Assembly: GCF_003852235.1 (NCBI RefSeq)
Contig: NZ_CP027732.1
Location: 5,394,001 to 5,458,000, forward strand
Direction: 5' to 3'
DNA length: 64,000 nt
DNA from: Pseudomonas sp. R4-35-07
Lineage (GTDB): Bacteria > Pseudomonadota > Gammaproteobacteria > Pseudomonadales > Pseudomonadaceae
The translations under genes and the position numbers were made by a program. The notes beneath the pieces are model-generated. The model was not told where the DNA came from. It did not search any database and saw nothing but the letters and a program-made list of their open reading frames with translations. Positions 9,593 to 19,996 of this stretch are shown one piece after another (position 1 is the stretch's first letter; the number at the start of each line of letters is the position of its first letter).

Positions 9593-11275
9593 ATGCGAGA
9601 AAGACCCGTGACGAACCCGGCGCCCACCCCTGCTGCGTTCATCAACGCGCAAAACGCGATCACTGGGCTGCGCGGCCAGGATCTGCTGTCGACCCTGCGC
9701 ACCGTCGCGGCACATGGCATGCGCAACCCGATGCACACCGCACGCCACGCCCTGGCCCTGGGCAGCCAACTGGGCCGCGTGTTGCTGGGTGAAACGGTGC
9801 ATGAACCCAACCCCAACGACAACCGCTTCAGCGACCCCACCTGGAAGCTCAACCCCCTGTACCGGCGCAGCTTGCAGGCCTACTTGAGCTGGCAAAAACA
9901 GACGCGCAACTGGATTGATGACAGCGCCCTCAGCGCGGATGACCGCATTCGCGCGCAGTTCGCCTTCACCCTGCTCAACGATGCCGTCTCCCCGTCCAAC
10001 ACCTTGCTCAACCCTCTGGCGATCAAGGAACTGCTCAATTCCGGCGGCAACAGTGTGGTGCGCGGCGTGAGTCACTTGTTCGAAGACCTGCTGCACAACA
10101 ACGGCCTGCCGCGCCAGGTCAGCAAGCATGCCTTCGAAGTGGGCAAGACTGTCGCCACCACCCCGGGTTCAGTGGTGTTTCGCAACGAACTGCTGGAGCT
10201 GATCCAGTACAAGCCCATGAGCGAAAAACAATACGCCAAGCCCTTGCTGGTGGTGCCGCCGCAAATCAACAAGTACTACATCTTCGACCTCAGCCCGGCC
10301 AACAGCTTCGTGCAATACGCCCTGAAAAACGGCCTGCAGACCTTCATGGTCAGTTGGCGTAACCCGGATGTGCGCCATCGCGAATGGGGCCTGTCCACCT
10401 ACGTTGCTGCGCTGGAGGAAGCGCTCAACGTCTGCCGCGCGATCACCGGCGCGCGCGAGGTCAACCTGATGGGCGCCTGCGCGGGTGGCCTGACCATTGC
10501 GGCTCTGCAAGGCCACCTGCAAGCCAAGCGCCAGCTGCGGCGCGTCGCCAGCGCCAGTTATCTGGTGAGTTTGCTGGACAGTCAGATCGACAGCCCGGCC
10601 GTGTTGTTCGCCGATGAGCAAACCCTTGAAGCCGCCAAGCGTCGCTCCTACCAGAAAGGCGTGCTGGACGGCCGCGACATGGCCAAGGTGTTCGCCTGGA
10701 TGCGCCCCAATGACCTGATCTGGAACTACTGGGTCAACAACTACTTGCTGGGCAAAGAACCGCCGGCCTTCGACATCCTGTACTGGAACAACGACAACAC
10801 GCGCCTGCCCGCCGCGTTGCATGGCGACCTGCTGGATTTCTTCAAGCACAACCCGCTGAGCCATCCCGGGGGCCTGGAGGTGTGCGGAACCCCCGTCGAC
10901 CTGCGCAAGGTCACGGTAGACAGCTTCAGCGTGGCCGGCATCAACGATCACATCACGCCATGGGACGCCGTGTATCGCTCCACCCAACTGCTGGGCGGTG
11001 AGCGGCGTTTCGTGCTGTCCAACAGCGGACATATCCAGAGCATCCTTAACCCGCCCGGCAACCCCAAGGCCAATTACGTCGAGAACCCCAAGCTGAGCAG
11101 CGACCCGCGCGCCTGGTACTACGACGCCCATCACGTCGAAGGCAGTTGGTGGCCGCAGTGGTTGGCGTGGGTCCAGCAACGTTCGGGCGTGCAACGCGAA
11201 ACCCTCACTGCCCTGGGCAACCAGAATTACCCACCGATGGAAGCGGCGCCAGGCACCTACGTGCGCGTGCGCTGA
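9593..11275 (+). CDS. phaC2: Class II poly(3-hydroxyalkanoate) synthase 2
   Basis: This is the second mcl-PHA synthase, 560 aa, with catalytic Cys296 in GACAGG and the same C-terminal SVAGINDHITPW and SNSGHIQSILNPPGNP blocks as PhaC1. The N-terminus MRERPVTNPAPTPAAFINAQ and an AAGGAG ribosome binding site at 9578-9583 fix the start at 9593; a further in-frame start at 9557 lacks family conservation. phaD follows after 28 bases, so phaC2 and phaD are probably co-transcribed. The two synthases usually differ in substrate preference, which sequence alone does not show. Confidence 0.97.
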   Translation: MRERPVTNPAPTPAAFINAQNAITGLRGQDLLSTLRTVAAHGMRNPMHTARHALALGSQLGRVLLGETVHEPNPNDNRFSDPTWKLNPLYRRSLQAYLSWQKQTRNWIDDSALSADDRIRAQFAFTLLNDAVSPSNTLLNPLAIKELLNSGGNSVVRGVSHLFEDLLHNNGLPRQVSKHAFEVGKTVATTPGSVVFRNELLELIQYKPMSEKQYAKPLLVVPPQINKYYIFDLSPANSFVQYALKNGLQTFMVSWRNPDVRHREWGLSTYVAALEEALNVCRAITGAREVNLMGACAGGLTIAALQGHLQAKRQLRRVASASYLVSLLDSQIDSPAVLFADEQTLEAAKRRSYQKGVLDGRDMAKVFAWMRPNDLIWNYWVNNYLLGKEPPAFDILYWNNDNTRLPAALHGDLLDFFKHNPLSHPGGLEVCGTPVDLRKVTVDSFSVAGINDHITPWDAVYRSTQLLGGERRFVLSNSGHIQSILNPPGNPKANYVENPKLSSDPRAWYYDAHHVEGSWWPQWLAWVQQRSGVQRETLTALGNQNYPPMEAAPGTYVRVR

Positions 11276-11303
11276 GCTCAACGATCCCACTTAAGAAGGC
11301 TGG

Positions 11304-11924
11304 ATGAAGACCCGCGACCGTATCCTTGAATGTGCCCTGCTGCTGTTCAATCGCAAGGGCGAGCCGAACGTGTCGACCATGGAAGTGGCCAATGAAATGG
11401 GGATCAGCCCCGGCAATCTCTATTACCACTTCCACGGCAAAGAGCCTTTGGTGCTTGGGTTGTTCGAGCGCTTTCAGGCTGAGCTGGCGCCCTTGCTCGA
11501 TCCGCCCGCCGACGCGCAACTGGAGCCCGAGGATTACTGGCTGTTCCTGCACCTGATCGTGGAGCGCATGGCCCACTACCGGTTCCTGTTCCAGGACCTG
11601 TCGAACCTGGCCGGGCGTTTGCCGAAACTGGCGAAAGGCATTCGTAGCCTGCTCACGGCGCTCAAGCGCACCCTGGCTTCTTTACTGGCACGGTTGAAGG
11701 CGGCGGGGCAATTGGTCAGCGATACACAAGCGCTCGGCCAATTGGTGGAACAGATCACCATGACGCTGCTGTTTTCCCTGGACTACCAACGGATTCTCGA
11801 CCGCAAGGGTGAAGTGCAGGTGGTGATTTACCAGGTGATGATGCTGGTAGCGCCGCACTTGCTCGCGCCGGCACGGCAGGCGGCCGAGAGATTTGCGCTC
11901 AAATACCTGGATAACACCGACTGA
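11304..11924 (+). CDS. phaD: TetR-family regulator of PHA genes
   Basis: A 206-aa TetR-type protein. The N-terminal helix-turn-helix spans about residues 4-50 (TRDRILECALLLFN, then MEVANEMGISPGNLYYHFHG), followed by a helical ligand-binding domain. In P. putida PhaD acts as an activator of the phaC1 and phaI promoters and responds to a fatty-acid-derived effector; the same role is inferred here from position and family. It converges with phaF across a repeat and a shared terminator. Confidence 0.95.
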   Translation: MKTRDRILECALLLFNRKGEPNVSTMEVANEMGISPGNLYYHFHGKEPLVLGLFERFQAELAPLLDPPADAQLEPEDYWLFLHLIVERMAHYRFLFQDLSNLAGRLPKLAKGIRSLLTALKRTLASLLARLKAAGQLVSDTQALGQLVEQITMTLLFSLDYQRILDRKGEVQVVIYQVMMLVAPHLLAPARQAAERFALKYLDNTD

Positions 11925-11927
11925 ACA

Positions 11928-12072
11928 GATCGTTCCCACGCGAGAGCGTGGGATGATCGTTCCCACGCTCCGCGTGGGAATGCCTCTTGGGACGCTCCGC
12001 GTCCGCCAACCGCGCGCACAGGTGACGCAGAGCGTCACGGCCGCATTCCCACGCGGGAGCGTGGGAATGATC
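11928..12072. repeat. Compound GATCGTTCCCACGC repeat
   Basis: It begins with a half copy (GATCGTTCCCACGCGAGAGC) followed at once by a full REPIN whose far arm reads GCGGGAGCGTGGGAATGATC. Inner arms are GACGCTCCGCGTC and GACGCAGAGCGTC. It lies between the convergent phaD and phaF genes. Confidence 0.82.
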
Positions 12073-12090
12073 TTTAAAATGCAGCGCCAT

Positions 12091-12126
12091 AAAAAATGCC
12101 CGACCTCTGCAGGCCGGGCATTTTTT
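12091..12126. terminator. Bidirectional terminator between phaD and phaF
   Basis: AAAAAATGCCCG and CGGGCATTTTTT flank a short loop with an additional CCT/AGG pairing. The A-run before and the T-run after the GC stem allow it to end transcription from both convergent pha operons. Confidence 0.88.
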
Positions 12127-12141
12127 GTGTCCTGGAAAAAC

Positions 12142-13020
12142 TCAGGACTGACTGGATGGCGTCGGCGTCGACGTAGCAGTCGGGGCCACAGCAGCTGGGG
12201 TCGGTGCGGACACTGAGTTGGCTGTGGAAGCGGTTGCCGCAGCAGGCTTGGCTGCCGCTGGTTTTTTCGCTACCGCTGGCTTCTTAGCAACGGGTTTTGC
12301 CGCAGGCTTGGCAGCGGCAGATTTGGCTGCGGGTTTTGCAGTTGCAGGCTTAGCGGCGGGTTTCGCGACGGCCTTGGCTGCGGGTTTAGCGGCAGCTTTG
12401 GCGGCTACGGGTTTTGCGGCAGACTTGGCGGCCGGCTTGGCAGCGGCAGTTTTCGCCGGAGGCTTGGCGGCCGATTTTGCAGCCGCTTTGGCTGGAGCCT
12501 TCACCGCAGGTTTGGCGGCAGCTTTAACCAAGGGCTTGGCCGCGGCTTTCGCAGCGGGTTTGGCCGCAGCGGTTTTAGCGGCAGGCTTGGCCACAGGGTT
12601 TGCAGCAGCTGCCTTCACGGGAGTCGCTTTCGCGCCAGTGAGTTTTTCGATTTGCTTGGTCAGGGTGTCGACCTTGCTGTGCAGCGTTTTCAGTTCAGCC
12701 TTGCTCGGCACGCCCAGTCGCGAAATAGCACTGTTGAGACGCTTGTCGAAGGTTTCTTCCAACTTGCTCCAAGTGTCGGAAATGCTCGACTTGGCAGAAC
12801 CTGCGCTGGCCTTGGCCGCATCAACTTTTTTACCAACGGTGCTCTTGGTCAACTTCTCGGCCTTCTCACCGTCCTTGACCAGCGTCTCGAAGTATTTGCC
12901 ACCGTCACTGCTAACCTTCGAGTACACGCCTAAACCAGCAAGCCAGATCTTTCGGGAATATTTTTCAACTTCCCCGACCCACGAGCTGCTTTCTTTCTGA
13001 GTAGTTTTTTTAACAGCCAT
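12142..13020 (-). CDS. phaF: Phasin PhaF with histone H1-like tail
   Basis: PhaF coats PHA granules and also binds DNA, which helps distribute granules at cell division. The first about 130 residues form the phasin domain (SRKIWLAGLGVYSKVSSDGG) with a leucine-rich coiled-coil segment (LKTLHSKVDTLTKQIEKLTG). From about residue 137 to 270 the protein is almost entirely Ala/Lys/Pro repeats of the AAKPAAK type, like histone H1. The 292-aa length is normal. It lies 12 bases downstream of phaI on the same strand, so they form one transcript. Confidence 0.97.
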   Translation of the reverse strand: MAVKKTTQKESSSWVGEVEKYSRKIWLAGLGVYSKVSSDGGKYFETLVKDGEKAEKLTKSTVGKKVDAAKASAGSAKSSISDTWSKLEETFDKRLNSAISRLGVPSKAELKTLHSKVDTLTKQIEKLTGAKATPVKAAAANPVAKPAAKTAAAKPAAKAAAKPLVKAAAKPAVKAPAKAAAKSAAKPPAKTAAAKPAAKSAAKPVAAKAAAKPAAKAVAKPAAKPATAKPAAKSAAAKPAAKPVAKKPAVAKKPAAAKPAAATASTANSVSAPTPAAVAPTATSTPTPSSQS

Positions 13021-13032
13021 CCCGATGTCTCC

Positions 13033-13455
13033 TTAGTGTTTACGCGCGACACGTTCGAGCAATGCCGTCAGCTCTTCGAGCTTAGCAGAGAGTGTCTCCA
13101 CGTCATGTTTAGACGCAATGCCGATTCGATTCAAGGCACTTGCAACACGTGTGTCAAAAGCTTTTTCAACTTTATCCAGTTGCACTTCAACCCGGCGGCT
13201 GATGCTGGAGACGTTACTCGTTACTTGGTCAATCTGACTGTTGGCGGCATCAAGTTGTTCAACCACAACTTTTTTGCTTTTACTTTCAATATGTTGACCG
13301 CTCTTAACGAGCTCTTTGAAGTATTCGCCACCCTCGCTGCCGACCTTGGCGTAGGCACCAAGACCCGCCAGCCAGATCTTGCGGGCATAGCCTTTGACCT
13401 CACTCAGGACAGTGGTCTGACTGTCGATTTTTTTCTTCAAAATAACTTTGGCCAT
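13033..13455 (-). CDS. phaI: Phasin PhaI
   Basis: The small granule-surface phasin, 140 aa, shares with PhaF the segment ARKIWLAGLGAYAKVGSEGG and a C-terminal coiled coil (LSAKLEELTALLERVARK) but lacks the basic tail. The ATG at 13455 with GAGGTG just upstream is used rather than an extension to 13515, whose extra residues are not phasin-like. The 105-base gap to the preceding small gene should hold the phaIF promoter. Confidence 0.95.
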   Translation of the reverse strand: MAKVILKKKIDSQTTVLSEVKGYARKIWLAGLGAYAKVGSEGGEYFKELVKSGQHIESKSKKVVVEQLDAANSQIDQVTSNVSSISRRVEVQLDKVEKAFDTRVASALNRIGIASKHDVETLSAKLEELTALLERVARKH

Positions 13456-13560
13456 GGTGCACCTCACGCAAAATTGGGTGGAGGAACCGCCCGCAGGAGT
13501 TGAGGGCTTGGGCACAAAGTAAGGTGAAAAATTAGAATCGGCACCCTAAGCGTCATCACA

Positions 13561-13836
13561 TCAGGCCAATGCCTTATCCACGGCTTTTTCGATTTCGGAT
13601 TTGAGGGTACCGCTCATGGCCGACATCAACAGCCCCAGTTCCACCTCGATACGCAATGAATCATCGGCGACCAGAACGGTGCCTTTAACGCCTGACCGCT
13701 TGAGGTTCAAGGTATCGCCAGACCATGACGACTCCAGGCCATATTTATCCTTGAGTTTCTGCGCCAGCAGGTCGGCCTTCGCCCGGGCGCCTTCTTTACC
13801 CAGGGTATGCTCACGCTCAACGGTTATACGGGCCAT
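13561..13836 (-). CDS. Polyhydroxyalkanoic acid system family protein
   Basis: A 91-aa protein beginning MARITVEREHTLGKEGARAK, with a predicted alpha/beta fold (LNLKRSGVKGTVLVADDSLR). It belongs to the small family found next to phaI in pseudomonads and named for the PHA granule region; its molecular role is unknown. It is upstream of phaI on the same strand and divergent from ubiE, with a 144-base shared promoter region (13837-13980). Confidence 0.85.
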   Translation of the reverse strand: MARITVEREHTLGKEGARAKADLLAQKLKDKYGLESSWSGDTLNLKRSGVKGTVLVADDSLRIEVELGLLMSAMSGTLKSEIEKAVDKALA

Positions 13837-13980
13837 TGCAATGACTCCTCTCTATAAGTGCCTGGAAACCTTCGATGCGGCAAAAGGTCTCGATAAGCAC
13901 CTATCTTACCTTCAGCCTTGCCAAGACAAAGCAGGCCCTGGGGATTATCATGTCCCGCATTCTCTTTTGGTGACAGCGAT

Positions 13981-14751
13981 ATGACTGATCAGCGCAAAGG
14001 CAGCGATGCCGAACCCACCACTCACTTCGGCTTCAAGAACGTCCCGGAAAGCCAGAAAGCGGAAAAAGTCGCTGAGGTGTTCCACTCCGTAGCCGCCAAG
14101 TACGACTTGATGAACGACGTGCTCTCCGGCGGCATGCACCGCCTGTGGAAGCGGTTCACCATCGAACTGTCGGGCGTACGCACCGGCAATCGCGTGCTGG
14201 ACATCGCCGGCGGTACGGGTGACCTGGCGGCCAAGTTTTCCAAGCTCGTGGGGCCGACCGGCCAGGTGGTATTGGCCGATATCAACGGCTCGATGCTCAA
14301 GGTTGGGCGTGACCGCCTGCTCGACAAGGGCGTGGCCGGCAATATCGAATTCGTCCAGGCCGACGCCGAAAAGCTGCCATTCCCCGACAACCACTTCGAC
14401 TGCGTGACCATCGCCTTCGGCCTGCGCAACGTCACCCACAAGGAAGACGCGATCCGCTCGATGCTGCGCGTACTCAAGCCGGGTGGCCGCCTGTTGGTGC
14501 TGGAGTTCTCCAAGCCGACCAACGCGCTGATGTCCAAGGTGTACGACACCTACTCGTTCGCCTTCATGCCGTTGATGGGCAAGCTGATCACCAATGACGC
14601 CGAGAGCTACCGCTACCTGGCCGAATCGATCCGCATGCACCCCGACCAGGAAACCCTGAAGTCGATGATGGTGGAGGCAGGTTTCGACCGCGTGACCTAC
14701 CACAACATGACCTCGGGCATCGTCGCCCTGCACCGCGGCATCAAGCCCTGA
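13981..14751 (+). CDS. ubiE: Ubiquinone/menaquinone C-methyltransferase UbiE
   Basis: UbiE is the SAM-dependent C-methyltransferase of the benzoquinol ring in ubiquinone synthesis. The 256-aa product has the family opening [20 protein letters not shown], the SAM motif [15 protein letters not shown] and the UbiE signature [18 protein letters not shown]. The ATG at 13981 with GGTGA 7 bases upstream is the family start; an in-frame upstream start at 13918 is rejected. Its TGA overlaps the ubiJ ATG by one base (TGATG), which opens the ubi-his-tat operon. Confidence 0.97.
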   Translation: MTDQRKGSDAEPTTHFGFKNVPESQKAEKVAEVFHSVAAKYDLMNDVLSGGMHRLWKRFTIELSGVRTGNRVLDIAGGTGDLAAKFSKLVGPTGQVVLADINGSMLKVGRDRLLDKGVAGNIEFVQADAEKLPFPDNHFDCVTIAFGLRNVTHKEDAIRSMLRVLKPGGRLLVLEFSKPTNALMSKVYDTYSFAFMPLMGKLITNDAESYRYLAESIRMHPDQETLKSMMVEAGFDRVTYHNMTSGIVALHRGIKP

Positions 14752-15374
14752 TGTTGCTCGCAGGCCTTCTGGCAAGCGTCGAACACGGCCTTAACCGTGT
14801 TTTGCGCCTGGACAGCACCGCACTGGCGCGGCTTGCGCACCTGACCGGCAAAGTCATCGCCGTCGATTGCCGCAGCCCCGCCTTGCAGCTGTTTATCCTG
14901 CCCAGCGATGAAGGCCTGCTGCTCGCAACGCAATGGGCCGCCGAGGCCGACTGCACCCTGCGTGCGCCTGCCTCCAGCCTGTTGCACCTGGCGCTGAGCC
15001 GCAACAAGACCGCTATCCTGCACAGCCCCGAAGTGGCGCTGGAAGGCGACAGCGCGGTGCTGATGGACCTGGCCGCCGTGCTGCAAGACCTGGAGCTGGA
15101 CTGGGAATACGAACTGTCACGCTGGATCGGCCCCGTCGCCACCCAGTTGGTCAGCGGTCACCTGCGCAGCCGTTCGCGCTGGTACCAGCAAGGGTTCGCC
15201 AGCCTCAACCAGAACCTCACCGAATACCTGAGCGAAGAATCGCGCACCCTGGTCGGGCAACGGGAAGCGCAAGCGCGCTTTCGTGAGCTCGACAAGGCCA
15301 AAATCGACCTGGAACGCCTCGAGGCCCGCTTCGAGCGCCTGAGCCGTTCCCTTGATCCAAGCGATAACGCATGA
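14751..15374 (+). CDS. ubiJ: Ubiquinone biosynthesis accessory factor UbiJ
   Basis: A 207-aa protein with an N-terminal SCP2 lipid-binding domain (about residues 15-115) and a C-terminal coiled coil ([18 protein letters not shown]). UbiJ is known to bind lipids and to organise the soluble Ubi enzyme complex. It overlaps ubiE by 1 base and ubiB by 4 bases (ATGA), so translation is coupled along the operon. Confidence 0.93.
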   Translation: MLLAGLLASVEHGLNRVLRLDSTALARLAHLTGKVIAVDCRSPALQLFILPSDEGLLLATQWAAEADCTLRAPASSLLHLALSRNKTAILHSPEVALEGDSAVLMDLAAVLQDLELDWEYELSRWIGPVATQLVSGHLRSRSRWYQQGFASLNQNLTEYLSEESRTLVGQREAQARFRELDKAKIDLERLEARFERLSRSLDPSDNA

Positions 15375-16975
15375 AGCTGCTCGCCGTCCGCCGTTTGTTT
15401 CGTATCCAGCGCGTCGTAATCCGCTACCGCCTCGATGACCTGCTGTTCGCCCTGCCCCTGCCATGGTTCCTGCTGGCGGTGCGCTATGTGCTGCCGTGGC
15501 GCTGGTTGCCGCGTAAAAAGCTGGAGCTGAGCCGAGGCGCATGCCTGCGCCTGGCATTGCAGGACCTGGGGCCGATCTTCATCAAGTTCGGGCAGATCCT
15601 ATCGACGCGCCGCGACCTGCTGCCCGAAGACATCGCCGATGAACTGATGCTGCTGCAAGACCGCGTGCCGCCGTTCGATTCGCAGGTGTCGATGAAGCTG
15701 ATCGAAGAGCAGCTGGGCAAGAAGATCACCGAGGTGTTCAGCCGCTTCGATGTCGAGCCGCTGGCATCAGCCTCGGTCGCGCAGGTGCATGCCGCGCAGC
15801 TCAAGAGCGGCGAAGAAGTCGTGGTGAAGGTGATCCGCCCGGGCCTCAAGCCGATCATCGGCCAGGACCTGGCGTGGCTGTTCATTCTCGCCCGCGCCGC
15901 CGAACGTTTTTCCGCCGATGCGCGCCTGCTGCATCCGGTGGATGTGGTGGCCGATTACGAAAAAACCATCTACGACGAGCTCGACCTGCTGCGCGAGGCC
16001 GCCAACGCCAGCCAGCTGCGCCGCAATTTCGAAGGCTCGCAACTGCTGTATGTGCCGCAAGTGTATTGGGACTGGTGCCGCCCCAAAGTGCTGGTGATGG
16101 AGCGCATCTACGGTGTGCAGGTCACCGACCTCGCAACCCTGGCCGACCAGCGTACCGACATGAAGATGCTGGCCGAACGCGGCGTGGAGATTTTCTTCAC
16201 CCAGGTGTTCCGCGACAGTTTCTTCCACGCCGACATGCACCCCGGCAATATCTTCGTCAGCACCGTCAACCCGTGGAGCCCGCAATACATTGCGATCGAC
16301 TGCGGCATCGTCGGCAGTCTCACGCCGGAAGACCAGGACTACCTGGCGCGCAACCTGTTCGCCTTTTTCAAGCGTGACTACCGCCGCGTGGCGCAGTTGC
16401 ACATCGACTCGGGCTGGGTGCCGGCGGAAACCAAGCTCAACGAATTCGAAGCGGCGATCCGCACCGTGTGCGAGCCAATCTTTGAAAAACCGTTAAAAGA
16501 TATTTCGTTCGGTCAGGTGCTGATGCGTCTGTTCCAGACCGCGCGGCGCTTCAATATGGAAGTGCAGCCGCAGTTGGTGCTGCTGCAGAAAACCTTGCTC
16601 AACATCGAAGGGCTGGGCCGTCAGCTGTACCCGGACCTCGACCTGTGGAACACCGCGCAGCCGTTCCTGGAACGCTGGATGCGTGAGCGGATGAGCCCGA
16701 AAACCATGCTGGGCAACCTGCACAGCCAGATGGAACAGCTGCCGCACCTGGCCAACATGACCCGCGATTTGCTGGAGCGCATGTCCCAGCCGCACGCCAA
16801 GGATCCCGAGCCGCCATGGCGCAAGCGCAAGGACGACTGGTTCCTGCGCCTGCTCGGTGCCGCGCATCTGGTGGGTGGGGTCATGCTGGCGATTGGTGGC
16901 CCGTTGAATCAACTGGGCCAGTGGCCGGCCGGCATCATGGTGGCCGTGGGCGTTTATCTGATCGTGCGTCGATAA
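15371..16975 (+). CDS. ubiB: Ubiquinone biosynthesis ABC1-type atypical kinase UbiB
   Basis: A 534-aa member of the UbiB/ABC1 atypical kinase-like ATPases needed for ubiquinone biosynthesis. The signature KxGQ appears in [20 protein letters not shown], an Ala-rich loop in [16 protein letters not shown], and catalytic-loop residues in [16 protein letters not shown]. Two C-terminal membrane helices (about residues 498-533) anchor it in the inner membrane. It is third in the ubiEJB block. Confidence 0.97.
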   Translation: MKLLAVRRLFRIQRVVIRYRLDDLLFALPLPWFLLAVRYVLPWRWLPRKKLELSRGACLRLALQDLGPIFIKFGQILSTRRDLLPEDIADELMLLQDRVPPFDSQVSMKLIEEQLGKKITEVFSRFDVEPLASASVAQVHAAQLKSGEEVVVKVIRPGLKPIIGQDLAWLFILARAAERFSADARLLHPVDVVADYEKTIYDELDLLREAANASQLRRNFEGSQLLYVPQVYWDWCRPKVLVMERIYGVQVTDLATLADQRTDMKMLAERGVEIFFTQVFRDSFFHADMHPGNIFVSTVNPWSPQYIAIDCGIVGSLTPEDQDYLARNLFAFFKRDYRRVAQLHIDSGWVPAETKLNEFEAAIRTVCEPIFEKPLKDISFGQVLMRLFQTARRFNMEVQPQLVLLQKTLLNIEGLGRQLYPDLDLWNTAQPFLERWMRERMSPKTMLGNLHSQMEQLPHLANMTRDLLERMSQPHAKDPEPPWRKRKDDWFLRLLGAAHLVGGVMLAIGGPLNQLGQWPAGIMVAVGVYLIVRR

Positions 16976-17016
16976 CCCATCCGGTTATACACTGTCGCAA
17001 ATTGCCGGAGCCGAAC

Positions 17017-17409
17017 ATGAAAGACTGGCTGGACGAGATCAAGTGGGACAGTGACGGCCTGGTGCCGGCCATTGCCCAGGACTACAAGACCGGGCGCGTG
17101 CTGATGATGGCCTGGATGAACCGCGAGGCCCTGAGCCTCACCGCCGCTGAGCAGCGCGCCATCTACTGGTCACGTTCGCGTGGCAAACTGTGGCGCAAGG
17201 GCGAAGAGTCCGGGCATGTGCAAACACTGCATGAGTTGCGCCTGGACTGCGATGCCGACGTGGTGATCCTCAAGGTCGAACAGGTCGGCGGCATCGCCTG
17301 CCACACCGGCCGTCACAGTTGCTTCTATCGCGTGTTCGAAAACGGCGAATGGAAGGTGGTGGAACCGGTACTCAAAGACCCGCACGCCATCTATTCGGCA
17401 GGACATTGA
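17017..17409 (+). CDS. hisI: Phosphoribosyl-AMP cyclohydrolase
   Basis: HisI opens the ring of phosphoribosyl-AMP, the third step of histidine synthesis. At 130 aa it is the stand-alone cyclohydrolase, not the HisIE fusion of enterobacteria. Conserved features are [32 protein letters not shown] and the metal-binding cysteines in DCDAD and [12 protein letters not shown]. The ATG at 17017 has CCGGAG upstream. hisE begins 3 bases after it ends. Confidence 0.97.
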   Translation: MKDWLDEIKWDSDGLVPAIAQDYKTGRVLMMAWMNREALSLTAAEQRAIYWSRSRGKLWRKGEESGHVQTLHELRLDCDADVVILKVEQVGGIACHTGRHSCFYRVFENGEWKVVEPVLKDPHAIYSAGH

Positions 17410-17411
17410 AC

Positions 17412-17744
17412 ATGAGCGATACCCTGAACCGTGTGGCCCAGGTGCTGGAAGAGCGCAAAGGCGCGGATGCCGACAGCTCCTACGTCGCCAGCCTGTATCA
17501 CAAGGGTCTGAACAAGATCCTGGAAAAGCTCGGCGAAGAATCCGTCGAGACGATTATTGCCGCCAAGGATGCGCAGATCAGCGGCGATTGCAGCGATGTC
17601 ATCTATGAGACCGCCGACTTGTGGTTCCATAGCCTGGTCATGCTCGCCCAACTGGGGCAGCATCCACAGGCCGTGCTGGATGAACTGGACCGTCGCTTCG
17701 GCCTGTCCGGGCACGCTGAAAAGGCCTCGCGCCCGTCCGCCTGA
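17412..17744 (+). CDS. hisE: Phosphoribosyl-ATP pyrophosphatase
   Basis: HisE hydrolyses phosphoribosyl-ATP to phosphoribosyl-AMP, the step before HisI. It is a 110-aa MazG-like all-alpha protein with the conserved [14 protein letters not shown] and [17 protein letters not shown] motifs that bind magnesium. It is separated from hisI by only two bases and translated from the ATG at 17412. Separate hisI and hisE genes next to tatABC is the usual Pseudomonas arrangement. Confidence 0.96.
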   Translation: MSDTLNRVAQVLEERKGADADSSYVASLYHKGLNKILEKLGEESVETIIAAKDAQISGDCSDVIYETADLWFHSLVMLAQLGQHPQAVLDELDRRFGLSGHAEKASRPSA

Positions 17745-17769
17745 ATAACTTTTATCGAGGATTTGCAGC

Positions 17770-18048
17770 ATGGGTATTTTCGACTGGAAACACTGGATCG
17801 TCATTCTGGTGGTAGTGGTCTTGGTGTTCGGCACCAAGAAACTGAAAAACCTCGGCACCGACGTGGGTGAGTCGATCAAGGGCTTTCGCAAGGCCATGAA
17901 CGATGACGAAAAACCTGCCGACCCGGTGGTGAATCCGGTTCCGCCAGCCCAACCGGTGCACCCTCAGGCCGCCCAGCCGATCACCGAGCGTCGTACCTTC
18001 GACGTGCAGGCTGAAAAAGTCGAAGAGCCGACCCGCAAAGACTCGTGA
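17770..18048 (+). CDS. tatA: Sec-independent protein translocase subunit TatA
   Basis: TatA multimerises to form the pore through which folded proteins with twin-arginine signals cross the inner membrane. The 92-aa product has one N-terminal membrane helix ([14 protein letters not shown]), the hinge motif FGTKKL, and an amphipathic helix ([15 protein letters not shown]), followed by a variable Pro/Lys-rich tail. It is the first of three tat genes in one operon. Confidence 0.96.
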   Translation: MGIFDWKHWIVILVVVVLVFGTKKLKNLGTDVGESIKGFRKAMNDDEKPADPVVNPVPPAQPVHPQAAQPITERRTFDVQAEKVEEPTRKDS

Positions 18049-18058
18049 GCACTGACTA

Positions 18059-18445
18059 ATGTTTGGTATCAGCTTCTCTGAACTGCTGCTCGTCGGCCTC
18101 GTCGCCCTGCTGGTATTGGGGCCGGAACGCCTGCCCGGTGCAGCACGCACAGCCGGCCTGTGGATCGGGCGCCTGAAACGTAGTTTCAACGCGATCAAAC
18201 AGGAAGTTGAACGGGAAATCGGGGCCGACGAGATCCGTCGACAGCTGCACAACGAACACATCCTGTCGTTGGAGCAGGAAACGCGCAAGATTCTGTCGCC
18301 GGTGCAGGAACCCGCCAAACCTGCGGAACCTGTGGTTGAAAACAGCATCGCGCCAGCAGCCGCAACCACCCCGACAGAGCCTGCGCCGACGCCCGTTGCG
18401 TCGCCCGCGCCCCATGACCCTACATTGCCGCCGCGAGCCCCATGA
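18059..18445 (+). CDS. tatB: Sec-independent protein translocase subunit TatB
   Basis: TatB pairs with TatC to form the twin-arginine signal receptor. It is 128 aa, with the typical N-terminus [20 protein letters not shown], then [13 protein letters not shown], an amphipathic helix and a disordered Pro/Ala-rich end. The gene starts 10 bases after tatA and its stop overlaps the tatC start by 4 bases (ATGA). Confidence 0.96.
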   Translation: MFGISFSELLLVGLVALLVLGPERLPGAARTAGLWIGRLKRSFNAIKQEVEREIGADEIRRQLHNEHILSLEQETRKILSPVQEPAKPAEPVVENSIAPAAATTPTEPAPTPVASPAPHDPTLPPRAP

Positions 18446-19233
18446 GCGCTGATAAACCGGAAAACGACCAGCACATGCCGCTGGTCTCGCACCTCACCGA
18501 GCTGCGTACCCGCCTGCTGCGTTGCGTAGCGGCCATCTTCATCATTTTTGCCGGGCTGTTCGCCTTTACCCAGCAGATCTATACCTTCGTCTCCACGCCA
18601 CTGCGCCAGTATTTGCCGGCGGGCGCGACGATGATCGCCACCGACGTGTCGTCGCCGTTCCTGACGCCGTTGAAGCTGACCATGATGGTCTCGCTGTTCC
18701 TGGCGATCCCAGTGATCCTGCATCAGATCTGGGGCTTCATCGCGCCGGGGCTGTACAAGCATGAGAAACGCATCGCCGTGCCGTTGCTGGTGTCGAGCAT
18801 CCTGCTGTTCTACACCGGCATGGCGTTCGCCTACTTCCTGGTGTTTCCGCTGATCTTCAAATTCTTCGCCGCCGCCACCCCGGCCGGCGTGGAGATGATG
18901 ACCGACATCACCAGCTACCTCGACTTCGTGATGACGCTGTTCTTCGCCTTTGGCGTGGCCTTCGAAATCCCGGTGGCGGTGGTGTTGCTGGTGTGGATCG
19001 GCGTGGTCAATGTGAAGTACCTGAAGAAGATCCGCCCGTACGTGATCATCGGCTGCTTCGTGGTCGGCATGATCCTTACCCCGCCAGACATCTTCTCCCA
19101 GACCCTGCTGGCCGTGCCGATGTGGATGCTGTTCGAGATCGGCATCCTGTTCAGCGGCTTGATCAGCAAGCGTGGCGAACACCCGGATGATCAGGCCGCC
19201 GACGACGACCAGCCGCCAGCGACCCAGCCGTGA
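18442..19233 (+). CDS. tatC: Sec-independent protein translocase subunit TatC
   Basis: The 263-aa polytopic core of the Tat receptor has six predicted membrane helices. The N-terminal signal-binding motif is [16 protein letters not shown], and the second signature region is [20 protein letters not shown]. It overlaps tatB at its start and the methyltransferase gene at its end, each by 4 bases. Confidence 0.97.
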   Translation: MSADKPENDQHMPLVSHLTELRTRLLRCVAAIFIIFAGLFAFTQQIYTFVSTPLRQYLPAGATMIATDVSSPFLTPLKLTMMVSLFLAIPVILHQIWGFIAPGLYKHEKRIAVPLLVSSILLFYTGMAFAYFLVFPLIFKFFAAATPAGVEMMTDITSYLDFVMTLFFAFGVAFEIPVAVVLLVWIGVVNVKYLKKIRPYVIIGCFVVGMILTPPDIFSQTLLAVPMWMLFEIGILFSGLISKRGEHPDDQAADDDQPPATQP

Positions 19234-19937
19234 ACCTGCTGCTACTCGAAGAGGCCGATTTTATTGCGGCCGACCGGGTGATCCTGCGTGATCGGCGCCT
19301 GGTGCATATGCAGCAAGTGCATCGCGCCGAGGTGGGTGACAACCTGCGAGTGGGGCGTATTGGCGGGGCGATGGGCAATGCGCAGTTGCTGCGCCTGCAA
19401 GACAGCGAGGCCGAGCTGCAGGTCAGCTTCGACCAACCGCCGCCGAGCAAACTGCCGCTGACCCTGCTGCTGGCGCTGCCACGCCCGAAGATGCTGCGCC
19501 GGGTGCTGCAAACCGTTGCGGCCATGGGCGTGCCCAAGGTGGTGCTGGTCAACAGTTACCGGGTGGAAAAAAGCTTTTGGCAAACGCCGTTCCTTGAGCC
19601 GCAGGCGGTCCGCGAGCAACTGATCCTGGGCCTGGAACAGGCGCGGGACACGGTACTGCCCGAGATCATTATCGAGAAACGCTTCAAGCCGTTCGTTGAA
19701 GATCGCCTGCCGGCCATGGCTGAGGGCACGCTTGGCCTGATCGGCCACCCCGGCGACTACCCGCCCTGCCCACGAGGCCTGGAGGAACCGGTGACCTTGG
19801 CGATTGGGCCGGAAGGCGGCTGGATTCCCTATGAAGTCGAGCTGCTGACCAAGGCCGGCCTGCAACCGGTGCAACTTGGCGCACGTATCCTGCGGGTGGA
19901 AACCGCCGTGACCGCCCTGCTTGCCCGGTTGTTCTAA
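19230..19937 (+). CDS. rsmE: RsmE-family 16S rRNA (uracil-1498-N3)-methyltransferase, paralogue 1
   Basis: A 235-aa SPOUT-class methyltransferase. The trefoil-knot SAM site is visible as [13 protein letters not shown] and [17 protein letters not shown], and a PUA-like N-terminal domain precedes it. It overlaps tatC by 4 bases and ends the operon. A second, clearly diverged RsmE protein is encoded at 36012-36731, so this copy may have another rRNA target or be redundant. The other copy (beside bioA) has the more usual RsmE sequence, so the symbol here is by family only. Confidence 0.85.
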   Translation: MNLLLLEEADFIAADRVILRDRRLVHMQQVHRAEVGDNLRVGRIGGAMGNAQLLRLQDSEAELQVSFDQPPPSKLPLTLLLALPRPKMLRRVLQTVAAMGVPKVVLVNSYRVEKSFWQTPFLEPQAVREQLILGLEQARDTVLPEIIIEKRFKPFVEDRLPAMAEGTLGLIGHPGDYPPCPRGLEEPVTLAIGPEGGWIPYEVELLTKAGLQPVQLGARILRVETAVTALLARLF

Positions 19938-19996
19938 CCCAATAACCTATGCACAGCGCAGTCAAGCCAGCGCCCACAAGGTATGTGCGTTAACCG

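Noticed and set aside
12218..13000. Ala-rich hydrophobic open frame on the + strand opposite phaF
   Set aside because: It is the complement of the AAKP repeat of PhaF and only mimics membrane segments.
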